A DNA stretch of 32,188 nucleotides from an uncultured Lachnospiraceae bacterium. Lineage in GTDB: Bacteria > Bacillota > Clostridia > Lachnospirales > Lachnospiraceae. Where the stretch lies: positions 1 to 32,188 of the forward strand of contig CAMOJK010000022.1 in assembly GCA_946616835.1 (NCBI GenBank), in the 5' to 3' direction. The translations under genes were made by a program, and so were the position numbers. The notes under the pieces are model-generated. The model was given only the letters and a program-made list of their open reading frames with translations, made no database searches and had not been told where the DNA came from. Positions 13,557 through 22,153 of this stretch are shown here, in pieces (within the stretch, counting starts at the first letter, position 1; each line of letters opens with the position of its first letter).

Positions 13557-16403
13557 TTATTCTCCCTTCAATTCACTAACCTTGTTCTCAGCATCATCCA
13601 TCTTTTTGCTGAGAAGACATACAGCATATGCACCGTCACAAGCCGGAACATTTACCGCTCTGCAGTCGAATATTGCCTTTGCGTCTTCACTTCTCAAATA
13701 CATACTGTTCTGTGTTACCACGGTATGCAGAAGGTCTTCCTCACTTGACTCACCCTCATCTAACTTCTCGTACTTAAGACCGTAAGGAGAGAATGTGAAA
13801 GTCAGTGATCCTTTGGTCTTTGCAAGGGTGCAGGAATCTCCGGTAGACACATATCTATATCCTGCTGCTGCCGATACGGACATTAGCGATATATAAATAT
13901 TGTCCGCATCATTTTTATACGGTGTATATATATACAGATTACCCTCTTCACTGAGTTCCTGTGCTATCTTGGCTGCAAGTGTGGCAAAATTATCATAGCC
14001 TTCATTGCCCAGTATCGAAAGCACTGCCAGAAATTCTGCTTTCATTCCGGGGCTCATTTCCTCAAATGACATTCCGAAAAGGTCCTCTAAAAGTGACATC
14101 ATTTCGTCATCAGAAAGACCTAAAATCCCGGTCTTATCATTTGCGCCTGTGCCATCGGCTCCTGTACCGTCGGCTCCTGTACCGTCGTCATTGCCGTTTG
14201 TACCATCCCCTGCAAGGGAATCCGGACCACTGTTTGCCTCCGCCTCTGCCAGAGCAGCCTCTGCATCTGCCATTACGTCTGCATTTGCTCCCATATCCTC
14301 AAGCTTATCCACCAGTTCTGCCATCTGCTCGGCAGCCCCCATTTCAGCCAGCGCGTCCATAGCTTTTGCCAGAGCAGCCTCTGCATCTGCCATAACGTCT
14401 GCATTTGCTCCCATATCCTCAAGCTTATCCACCAGTTCTGCCATCTGCTCGGCAGCACCCATTTCAGCCAGCGCATCCATAGCATTTGACAGAGCATCTG
14501 CATTACCTTCCGCAGCAGCCTCTTTTGCCTTATCCAACAGACTGTCTGCCAATGAGGAATTGCCGCTGCCTCCCAGCTCGTCTATCTGCTTATCTACTGC
14601 TGCTATGAGGGCATCATATTTTGCAGCACCAGCCAGATCGTTATTATCGAGTGCATTCTGGCGTTTTGTATTCAGGTCATCCTTCTGTGCCTGCAGCTTT
14701 TCAAGATCTCCCATCAGACTTCCGTCAGAGTTCTTAATGGTGCTCTCAAGATCCTTCAGGTACTTTATGAACTTATCCAGGGCATCCACTGCATCTCCCT
14801 TAAAGTCATCATTGGGAACCGTCCCCTTTAATTCCTCAGCCCAGGCTTTTATGCCCTGCACATATTCAAGTGCATCAGCCGCATCCATTCTCTTCTGCTT
14901 TGCATCTATAAGCGCCTGATACTGGCTTCTTCTTGATTCCGTCTCATTCGCAAGGTCTGTCAGTATCTGATTTGTAACTGCCTTGGACTTGCCTGATGCC
15001 ACTGCATTCCTATACTCACTGCTCTCACCGGATGTAACTATAGTCTTGAATTGACTCTGTCCGTAAGGAAGAAGATCACTCTCTAAAACCATCAGCTCCT
15101 TACTCTTATCAGCTATCACATCTTTTTCTATATTCATCAGTGCCCGGAGCTTGGTCAGTGATTCTTCACTCCTGGACTCCATTACACTATTGCTGTAAGT
15201 ATATTTATAGTGGCCAAGCACCGTATCCTCATCAGCCAGTGCCTTGGAAGAATACTCTATATAGCTGGTCTGGCAGGCACTGTTAGCCTCGTTAATGGCA
15301 TCCATTATTCCGGTATCCTGTTCAAAAGGATCATCATCATCATACTGACTTCCGGAACAGATATCGTACAGAGCGCCTACCAGGCTGTTAGTACGTTTAT
15401 CATAGTTCACCGGATACTCTTCAGGTGCCGAAATTGAAAACCAGGAGAAAGACGTCGACGCATTGGATTTCGGCATTACTGATGTCCCCAGCGCAGGGTT
15501 CGCTGACGTCCAGTTTTCTGACTCAGTTGCCAGCTTGTCATAAACTATGGCACGCCTCTGTGCGTCTATCATGGAGCAAAGGGAATATACCGTCTCAGCA
15601 TCCTCATCACGTCCGGCATTCATCAGTTCCTGTTTCCACGCATACATATTTGCAAGCTTTTCATCAAGCGCCTTTGTATCATCATCTGTCAGGTCAAGCT
15701 TGAAAAATGTGGATATGGCATCATACAGGTAGTTATCCGAATCCTCTACCTTCTTGTCCTCTGAAAATCTGTTTTCAAGGAACTTCTCCCTGGATACAGG
15801 TTCATGCGACGTTGACTGGGCATACTGGAACCACAGCTGCTCAAACTCCGGCAGGTTCGAAAGGTCATAGGGTGAAGGTATATCAAAAGGATTGATGACC
15901 TCATCCTTATAATTCTTTACGACACCATCTGCACCGACATAGAACTGTACTAAAAGCGGATCTATCTCGCTCTCGTCCACTAACGCCGTGCCTTCAGCGG
16001 TAATATCTGTTACATTCTCAGCCATTGAGAGATCATACCATTCACCATTGCCTATCTCGGACTTGTAGTAAGGAGTATCCTGGCCGGAAGCTGCTGCAGA
16101 ATCATATGCTTTTTCATAGAGTTCTTCAGTCATTGCATCTTTGTGTATGATATACGTTCCGATAAAGAGCACACTGTTCTCGATATTATGGGATGCCTTA
16201 TATTCCTGGAAAGTAATAGCATCCGTTTCGTCAAATGCACCCTTTGCGTATGAACCGTAGATTGCTGCAACCGCTGCTGCAACCATTACGACCATTGACA
16301 GTATAGCAATCCTGCCAAAGCTGCTCTTGTTAGCTGCACTGGATGCTTTATTTGTACTTTCGATCTTCTTAATTGCAGTTTTCTTAATCGCAGTTTTCTT
16401 CAT
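13557..16403 (-). CDS. Large single-span surface protein with coiled coils and a stalk-like C-terminal domain
   Basis: 948 residues. The N-terminus is strongly basic (MKKTAIKKTAIKK), followed by one membrane span at about 31-50, with no obvious cleavage site, so it is probably anchored with the rest outside. Residues about 150-630 are helical. At 639-718 a 40-aa block (AMDALAEMGAAEQMAEL and VDKLEDMGANADVM) is duplicated, and then come a GTGADGTGADGTGA linker and a helical segment. Residues about 800-940 resemble the copper-amine-oxidase N-terminal 'stalk' fold (ISLMSVSAAAGYRYV, VVTQNSMYLRSEDAKAIF). It overlaps the TolC-like gene by ATGA, so the two are translationally coupled, and the cap gene follows after 3 bp. 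I cannot assign a biochemical function; wall spanning or particle anchoring is inferred. Confidence 0.6.
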   Translation of the reverse strand: MKKTAIKKTAIKKIESTNKASSAANKSSFGRIAILSMVVMVAAAVAAIYGSYAKGAFDETDAITFQEYKASHNIENSVLFIGTYIIHKDAMTEELYEKAYDSAAASGQDTPYYKSEIGNGEWYDLSMAENVTDITAEGTALVDESEIDPLLVQFYVGADGVVKNYKDEVINPFDIPSPYDLSNLPEFEQLWFQYAQSTSHEPVSREKFLENRFSEDKKVEDSDNYLYDAISTFFKLDLTDDDTKALDEKLANMYAWKQELMNAGRDEDAETVYSLCSMIDAQRRAIVYDKLATESENWTSANPALGTSVMPKSNASTSFSWFSISAPEEYPVNYDKRTNSLVGALYDICSGSQYDDDDPFEQDTGIMDAINEANSACQTSYIEYSSKALADEDTVLGHYKYTYSNSVMESRSEESLTKLRALMNIEKDVIADKSKELMVLESDLLPYGQSQFKTIVTSGESSEYRNAVASGKSKAVTNQILTDLANETESRRSQYQALIDAKQKRMDAADALEYVQGIKAWAEELKGTVPNDDFKGDAVDALDKFIKYLKDLESTIKNSDGSLMGDLEKLQAQKDDLNTKRQNALDNNDLAGAAKYDALIAAVDKQIDELGGSGNSSLADSLLDKAKEAAAEGNADALSNAMDALAEMGAAEQMAELVDKLEDMGANADVMADAEAALAKAMDALAEMGAAEQMAELVDKLEDMGANADVMADAEAALAEAEANSGPDSLAGDGTNGNDDGTGADGTGADGTGANDKTGILGLSDDEMMSLLEDLFGMSFEEMSPGMKAEFLAVLSILGNEGYDNFATLAAKIAQELSEEGNLYIYTPYKNDADNIYISLMSVSAAAGYRYVSTGDSCTLAKTKGSLTFTFSPYGLKYEKLDEGESSEEDLLHTVVTQNSMYLRSEDAKAIFDCRAVNVPACDGAYAVCLLSKKMDDAENKVSELKGE
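14251..14490 (-). repeat. 120-bp direct tandem repeat in the 948-aa surface-protein gene
   Basis: Two copies (14251-14370 and 14371-14490) with a 120-bp period differ at only a few bases and encode two 40-residue units. A degenerate third unit may precede them, since the flanking SNAMDALAEMG and LAEAEA sequences resemble unit edges. In-frame length allows expansion or contraction without loss of the protein. Confidence 0.9.
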
Positions 16404-18538
16404 TGCGGTTCCCTCATTATCACAGAGCCTGAAGTTGCAAAATATCCTGTTTCAATAAGCGCTTTACCGTCATCATAAAATTCTACCGTCAGTGCCGACA
16501 TATCGCCGGTAATAAGATTCAGATACCTTAAAGATCCACCGGCTTCAATATAATCCTCGCTGCCTATGAACTGTCCCTCTGATGTCCTTATTCTGTAGAA
16601 GGAAGCCTTAACATCTGCCGAAGGAGTAACTGTGATCGTCGTCATTCCCACCGTATCAGGGCCGTCGGTAATATATGTAGCGAGTACATCACTCTCAGTG
16701 GTCTCCGTACCTCTATCAACAACTATATTCAGATAATCGCTGGTCTTGCTGGGCGATATCTCACAATCATCCACGAACTCATCACCATTATAAAATCTGA
16801 TAAAAGCTTTATTGATACATGTCTTTGCCACCGACACATGGCGAAGCTTTTCATCAATAGCTGTTCTCGGTCCTACCTGCACTCCATCGAGCCACAGCTC
16901 ATAATCACTGATCTCTGTATCAAAATCTTCAGGGATAGTGATCCTTAATTCAAATTCCTGATTCTGGATTATGGACTCCAGCGTATAATACGCTCTGTCC
17001 GAATCTTCCTTATAGCTTATACCGTTTGCTCCTGTACCGAGGCTTAAGGACTGATAATCAAGATATCCGCTCACCCAGCCCTTGGTAAGATCATCAAAAT
17101 TATTCAGGGTATCGGAGTATGACTGAAGAGCCTCTATCATGGTATTCTGTGACTCTTCATAGCTTTCAAGTACCTGCTGATACTCTTCAAAAGACATATC
17201 CCCTACCGCATTTTGTACTCTTGCCTTTTCAAGCAGATCCCTGTTGGTATTGACATTTTCCACTGCGGTTTCATATGCATTTCTTGCGGAAACATATCCG
17301 TCAAAAGCATCCACAACGGAATTTTCAAGTTCGGTTTCCGCCAATACCCTGTCAGACCTTGCTGACTGGTACTCCAGGGCATCTTCCTGAAGTACATAGG
17401 GGTCATCTTCTACAAATCTTGTTCCTGCGGTTGAACCTTTAAACCAGATCCTTGGTATCTTGATAAACAGTATTCTTTTCTTACCTTCCCAGTAACTGTC
17501 TACTTTCTTAAGGAAATTTTTATATGAATCCTTAAAAGCCCTTTTATTTATTGTCTGCCCGTTAAGAGCCTGCGTAACATACCCGGAGATAAGATTGATA
17601 TCGCTGCCATATTTCCTCTTCATTATGTCAAAGTTAGTCTGAAGCGAAAGCTTGGCGGTAGTCTCAGCCATGCAAACGTCGTAAAAATCTTCATCCTTGT
17701 CCTTGGTCCACTGTACTATGGAATCAAGCCTGGAATCAGGACTGTTGTACAGGAATTCCCTGTTTATATCAGCTGCAAGGAACGGCTCTTCAAAAGTATA
17801 TCCCGTAGTCACATCGATCCCTGTCTTCTGTGACATCTTTCTTAAGGAAGATGCAAGGCTCCTTTCCTCAGCCGCAATAGTCTTCTCCAGAGTATCATGC
17901 TTGGACTGCAGTGAATCGATATCCGCCTGGGATGCTTCCCCCGTTGCCAGCCTTGCCTTATTCTTGGCAAGGGCTTCATCCACTGACTCAAGCTTTTTCT
18001 TATTGAAATCAAGCTGAACCTGAGTAGTGTAGATGCTGCAGTAAAGCACATTTACTTCGTCATAAACCTTATACTTTACATTCGCAAGCTTTCTCTTGGA
18101 TACATCTATATCAGCCTGCTTCTCTGTGATCGAGAACTCCAGTTCGTAAAGGTCCTGCTGCTTGGGTGACTCAGGAAATTTAAAGCTAAGCAAAGGGGTC
18201 CAGCTGAAAGTATTCAGCCTCTTATATGTAAGTTCCATTGCCTTCTTCGCACTCTCAAGAGCCATATACTTGGCCTCAAGATCATCCTCTGCGCTTTCAA
18301 ATTCCGAACTGTTTGCCAGTGCCAGAGTCCTGGCTGCCGCAATGGTAAGGATCTTATTCTGCGTGCCAGCTGCATTAACCTCCAATGCACCTGTCCCCTG
18401 AACCATTCCCGAAAGCAGAGTCAGAGTGAGCATAAGTGACACCATGCTCTTTACAAGCTTTACAATATGGACTTTTTTATGCCTGCCGGATCCTGTAGAA
18501 TTCAAAGGCTCCCTGGGCGCTGCCGCAGATAAATTCAT
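16400..18538 (-). CDS. TolC-family (outer membrane efflux-like) coiled-coil exported protein
   Basis: 712 residues. A basic n-region, a hydrophobic stretch at about 32-46 and LEVNAAG suggest a signal peptide; the n-region is long, and an inner ATG at codon 32 is an alternative start. Residues about 62-245 and 385-490 are the paired long helices of TolC (ILTIAAARTLALANS, NVLYCSIYTTQVQLDFNKK, KARLATGEASQADIDSL; then ALEYQSARSDRVLAETELE, FDGYVSARNAYETAVENV, NAVGDMSFEEYQQVLESY). Residues 500-712 form an added beta-rich tail with no TolC counterpart. The gene overlaps the MORN gene by 62 bp and the next by 4 bp. TolC needs an outer membrane in Gram-negatives, so its use in a likely monoderm is unclear. 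Family membership is seen; role is inferred. Confidence 0.72.
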   Translation of the reverse strand: MNLSAAAPREPLNSTGSGRHKKVHIVKLVKSMVSLMLTLTLLSGMVQGTGALEVNAAGTQNKILTIAAARTLALANSSEFESAEDDLEAKYMALESAKKAMELTYKRLNTFSWTPLLSFKFPESPKQQDLYELEFSITEKQADIDVSKRKLANVKYKVYDEVNVLYCSIYTTQVQLDFNKKKLESVDEALAKNKARLATGEASQADIDSLQSKHDTLEKTIAAEERSLASSLRKMSQKTGIDVTTGYTFEEPFLAADINREFLYNSPDSRLDSIVQWTKDKDEDFYDVCMAETTAKLSLQTNFDIMKRKYGSDINLISGYVTQALNGQTINKRAFKDSYKNFLKKVDSYWEGKKRILFIKIPRIWFKGSTAGTRFVEDDPYVLQEDALEYQSARSDRVLAETELENSVVDAFDGYVSARNAYETAVENVNTNRDLLEKARVQNAVGDMSFEEYQQVLESYEESQNTMIEALQSYSDTLNNFDDLTKGWVSGYLDYQSLSLGTGANGISYKEDSDRAYYTLESIIQNQEFELRITIPEDFDTEISDYELWLDGVQVGPRTAIDEKLRHVSVAKTCINKAFIRFYNGDEFVDDCEISPSKTSDYLNIVVDRGTETTESDVLATYITDGPDTVGMTTITVTPSADVKASFYRIRTSEGQFIGSEDYIEAGGSLRYLNLITGDMSALTVEFYDDGKALIETGYFATSGSVIMREPQ

Positions 18539-19688
18539 ATATCAGCCCGTCCTTTTCAAAACTGTAAAGGTAAACAACCGCTTCTCTGTTATATCCTGTA
18601 ACCGTCGTCACATCCGTAAACTGCTCCGTACCGGTCAGATTTGCCTCATCATAAATCTTGCCTTCTCCTTTAAGCCTGCTTATAAGCACAGCTTCCGGAA
18701 AGATTACCTTCGATTCACCGTCATACAGCGGTGTTCCTAACAGTGTCTTTATCTCCTCTATGGTACGGACGCTGGTCTTTCCTGACCTGAATGAGTCTGA
18801 CAGTACATATACTTCACTGGTGGTCAGGTCATCCGATAAAGCTTCCGGATCAGCAGATGCAAAATACATTGCATCTATATCATCAAGTACTACACAAACG
18901 CCTTCGTCCGACTGATATACCTCGCGTTCTCCGCTGTATTTCTTTGCTGCTTCCGATGTGGGTATGCCTAAGAGGTCGGAATAAACTATGCTGTCGTAGG
19001 AAAAGTTTCCGTTATAGAGTTCATCGCCCGATGCATTATACAGAATTCCCTCACCGTTACGGTAACCTTCCATAAAGTTTCCGTCATATTCCAGTGTTCC
19101 GATACTCCTGTACTCCTTGCCCCTGCCGTCAAAAAGGTTATTATGGAAATTTCCTACATACCATACAGCCCCATCTTCGTAGTACGCCGTACCTTTGCCT
19201 TCATACTTATTTCCGGCAAACATTCCGCTATATGCACTGTTACCGTTTGGATAATACAGTATTCCGTTGCCGGATACGCTTCCGTCCTCCACATTTCCAT
19301 CATATGCTATGTACCCATCGTGGGCTTTTATCCTCACATGCCCGGTTACAAATCTTAATATAATTGAATTATAAGAGTATGTGCGTACCGTATTCTGACC
19401 TTTTCCGTACCCAAATGCAGAAACATTTGACAAAATGTACCAAATACTGACCACGCCAAGTATAAAAAGTGCCGCGTGAGCCAGTTTTTTACTTATCATC
19501 CAGCCAAAAAGCGTATAATAATCGTTTTTATCCTTTGGCTTGATATTCAGGAGCTTTCCGGCAAATGTCCTGAACTTGTCTATTATCCGCGCCTGAATAA
19601 AGCCCCTGCTGGTATATAGCCTGAACTTCGCTACCAACCTGGTGAGCCTGGACTTAATGACTGTGATTAAAGTGCTTAATATATTCAT
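18477..19688 (-). CDS. Membrane-anchored MORN-repeat protein
   Basis: 403 residues. A basic, helical N-terminus (1-65) is followed by one membrane span at about 68-89 (HAALFILGVVSIWYILSNVSA). Residues about 124-230 hold four to five MORN repeats (YDGNVEDGSVSGNGILYYPNG, YSGMFAGNKYEGKGTAYYEDG, YVGNFHNNLFDGRGKEY, YDGNFMEGYRNGEGILYNASG, YNGNFSYDS). The last 170 residues are mixed alpha/beta and end EFYRIRQA. MORN sheets act as rigid scaffolds or lipid/protein contact surfaces. By the positive-inside rule the repeats should face outside, but this is not certain. RBS CGGAGGATAA is strong. It stands between the cyclase-like and TolC-like genes, overlapping the latter, consistent with one envelope complex. 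Confidence 0.8.
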   Translation of the reverse strand: MNILSTLITVIKSRLTRLVAKFRLYTSRGFIQARIIDKFRTFAGKLLNIKPKDKNDYYTLFGWMISKKLAHAALFILGVVSIWYILSNVSAFGYGKGQNTVRTYSYNSIILRFVTGHVRIKAHDGYIAYDGNVEDGSVSGNGILYYPNGNSAYSGMFAGNKYEGKGTAYYEDGAVWYVGNFHNNLFDGRGKEYRSIGTLEYDGNFMEGYRNGEGILYNASGDELYNGNFSYDSIVYSDLLGIPTSEAAKKYSGEREVYQSDEGVCVVLDDIDAMYFASADPEALSDDLTTSEVYVLSDSFRSGKTSVRTIEEIKTLLGTPLYDGESKVIFPEAVLISRLKGEGKIYDEANLTGTEQFTDVTTVTGYNREAVVYLYSFEKDGLIYEFICGSAQGAFEFYRIRQA

Positions 19689-19716
19689 TTATCCTCCGAA
19701 AATAACAGCCTGCTCA

Positions 19717-22122
19717 TCAGATATCGTCATTATAATTAAGTACCATTCCGTTTTCACCGGGGAAATTGCCATCAAGGCATTTTTCACATTTGAAGAGGTA
19801 CCACTTTGCCAGTTTGTCCATAGGACAATTCTTCAAAAGATCCGAAAATCTGTTTCTTGCAAGATAATAGTCTGACTTATAGAGCAGATCTATCGAATCC
19901 TCAAACTTCTGTCTGTACTCCAGCTTGAGCTGACGCTCCCTTGCTTCGCAGGCATCCAGCACTTCGTACAGATCCTCCCTGCTTCCATCCGGAAGGAGCG
20001 TATAACCTATATATCTGACCTCTGCCTGTCCCGCATCGCGCTCCATTATCTTTTTGGTGACGACCATATTTATGCCCATGCTGCCGAACCACTCTCCAAA
20101 ACGCTCATACACCCTGACCTTTGGAGATGAAATGAATGTCATGGCCTGTGTGCTGTTACCTGCAATACCTACGGTAAACTCGGAGTAGTACACTACCAGT
20201 GACATATTGCTGTTCATTTCTTTTCTCACAGAATTGGTAAAGTACCCGATTCCCAGCTCCAGCATGCGCTTGTTGCTCCTGTCGAAGAACATCTCGACCT
20301 TAGACAGCATGCTGTCGTTGGATACAACAGTTCCTTCCATTTCAGATGCTTCCATGTATTCCATAAGGAATTTCATATTATCCAGAACTTCCCTGTTCTC
20401 CGGTGTGGATGAGGAGGAAAATACTGCCATGGAGCCCTTTGCTACTGCGGTATCACCTTCGTGTACCTCAGTAATCGAATCCTTATGCATAAGCTGCTCG
20501 ATATTCTTAGGTGAGAAACGGTAATATGCCGAATACATCTGGTACTTTGCATGGTTTATCCTGTTTATGCGTCTTACCAGCTCCCGGATAGCCGTATATA
20601 TCAGTTTCTGATCATCACTGACTTCCTTTGCGACCTCAGGCTCTTTTCCATCCTCAACTGCTTCCATGAGCGCTCTCTTGATAAGAGAAATATCCCTGTA
20701 CACCCTTACATCAACCGTAAAATTTACGATCAGGAAGATGACCACCATAAGCCCCACACAGTTATTTATGATACGAGCACATGTCTTCACATCGTCATCC
20801 GTGGCAGGACTGGTATAAAGACCGACAAGACAATATGAACCATTCCCGCTTGACAGCATCGGTGCACAGACAATGTAGTACCCAATGCCCCGTATTGTCG
20901 TATAAGCTGTCTTTGATTCCCTGTCTATGCTGCAGTTCTCTACAATCCGCCTGTAGTAATCGCCCAAAACTTCGCCTATATTCTGGCGGTTCATAAGCTC
21001 TGTATCTATCACGATATTGCCATTCTGTGCATTGACCACCATGAATCTCTCGCAAACCACATTACCGTATGCGCCAAGCTCATCCGTAACAGCAGTATAA
21101 AGGGAGTAATACCCGCTGCTTTCATAGAAATCCGCATCCCCCACTCCATAGTTTTCAGGCATTCCGATGTCATTCAGGCTGTAAACCGTCTCATCAGTAG
21201 CAAGCATTGTTGCTGACTCCTGACTTATGGTCTCCATAACAGCGTTTAGCACAAAAGAAACATTAACCGCTATGAATACTACCCAAACCGTTCCGGAAAG
21301 GATCATGCCCAGTACCCGGCTCTTCTTTTTTACGACAAGCAATACCATGAGCCCTGAAAAAATAACAAGGCAGGTAAATGCAAACACACCGGCAGTACGG
21401 CCCCCCCCCGTCTTTATATCAATAATTATATTGGAATTTCTCGAATTATAGATTTTTCTGATTTCATCAGGAACCGCAAACACACCGGCAGGAGCATCCG
21501 AATCCATCCTTGTGAAAAGCTGTCCGTCCTGATAGCAGGCCGAAGTAAATAAACGTGCGCCTTCGCTTTCCTTCGAATATATCATCGATAATGACGATGA
21601 TGAGGATTCGCTGTCTCTGTTTTCTTCAAAAATATCTTTTCCCAAAAGATAAACATCAGCACGGGTACGCTCCTCATCCATCACTGTTACAAAAAGCTCC
21701 CCATCCTGAACATCTATGCTGCAGGCCCATACATCCCTGTCAGTCTCAAATAATGCCGAAGATTCAACCGGCTTCAGTCCAAGATCGTACTTAAGTATCT
21801 GAAAATAAGCCTTCCCTTCCGGAGTGGTCTTTGTATACAGAACATAAAGGTTATTCTCGTCTGCCGCCATGCCTTCTATCGAAGCCGTCTCATTTTTCTT
21901 AACGTCATAACGGGTGCCGTATTTAACGCTTTTATTAGGTTTTATCCCGTAAATGCGTACACTGTTTCCACAGTCAGAGGAATAATAATATATGCCATTC
22001 TGCTCCACGTACTTGGTGGACTCGTTAAATTCCGACTTGTCACTGTACATCTGTATATAGAGCCAGAAAAACAACAGCGGGAAGAAAACCGTTACTATTA
22101 TTCCTATAATTCTTTTAGCCAT
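19717..22122 (-). CDS. Polytopic membrane protein with degenerate class III nucleotide-cyclase domain
   Basis: 801 residues. TM1 at about 5-24 and a strand-rich outer domain (25-240, beta-propeller-like) come first. TM2 at 245-263 and TM3 at 271-293 follow, then a second outer domain at 295-445 that resembles a Cache sensor, and TM4 at 451-470. The cytoplasmic part is a linker helix, then a cyclase-like domain at about 531-716 starting YYRFSPKNIEQLMHKDSI and TEVHEGDTAVAKGSMAVF. The metal-binding FSD(I/L) motif reads FSSSST, the second Asp motif is not recognisable, and the Asn of the transition-state pair appears to be Arg while the Arg is kept (VRVYERF). A TPR-like tail (730-785) follows. 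It is therefore probably a non-catalytic sensor or scaffold. A G9 tract lies at codons 238-240. Confidence 0.7.
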   Translation of the reverse strand: MAKRIIGIIVTVFFPLLFFWLYIQMYSDKSEFNESTKYVEQNGIYYYSSDCGNSVRIYGIKPNKSVKYGTRYDVKKNETASIEGMAADENNLYVLYTKTTPEGKAYFQILKYDLGLKPVESSALFETDRDVWACSIDVQDGELFVTVMDEERTRADVYLLGKDIFEENRDSESSSSSLSMIYSKESEGARLFTSACYQDGQLFTRMDSDAPAGVFAVPDEIRKIYNSRNSNIIIDIKTGGGRTAGVFAFTCLVIFSGLMVLLVVKKKSRVLGMILSGTVWVVFIAVNVSFVLNAVMETISQESATMLATDETVYSLNDIGMPENYGVGDADFYESSGYYSLYTAVTDELGAYGNVVCERFMVVNAQNGNIVIDTELMNRQNIGEVLGDYYRRIVENCSIDRESKTAYTTIRGIGYYIVCAPMLSSGNGSYCLVGLYTSPATDDDVKTCARIINNCVGLMVVIFLIVNFTVDVRVYRDISLIKRALMEAVEDGKEPEVAKEVSDDQKLIYTAIRELVRRINRINHAKYQMYSAYYRFSPKNIEQLMHKDSITEVHEGDTAVAKGSMAVFSSSSTPENREVLDNMKFLMEYMEASEMEGTVVSNDSMLSKVEMFFDRSNKRMLELGIGYFTNSVRKEMNSNMSLVVYYSEFTVGIAGNSTQAMTFISSPKVRVYERFGEWFGSMGINMVVTKKIMERDAGQAEVRYIGYTLLPDGSREDLYEVLDACEARERQLKLEYRQKFEDSIDLLYKSDYYLARNRFSDLLKNCPMDKLAKWYLFKCEKCLDGNFPGENGMVLNYNDDI
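21401..21409 (-). repeat. Nine-base G homopolymer inside the cyclase-like gene
   Basis: The coding strand reads ACGGGGGGGGGCC, a run of nine G encoding Thr-Gly-Gly-Gly-Arg at about residues 238-241, just before TM2. Mononucleotide tracts of this length can slip during replication. A change of one base would shift the frame and remove TM2-TM4 and the whole cytoplasmic domain. It is the longest G/C run I see in the window. Confidence 0.9.
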
Positions 22123-22153
22123 AACTTTTAAACCTCAGATAAACAATAATCCA

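Noticed and set aside
14005-14919. 304-codon plus-strand open frame
   Set aside because: Antisense of the Ala-rich region of the 948-aa gene; Ser/Ala-rich composition is typical of a shadow frame.
16400-18538. TolC-family protein as proof of a Gram-negative host
   Set aside because: TolC-like coiled-coil proteins can be annotated in Clostridia, and no other outer-membrane gene is seen here.
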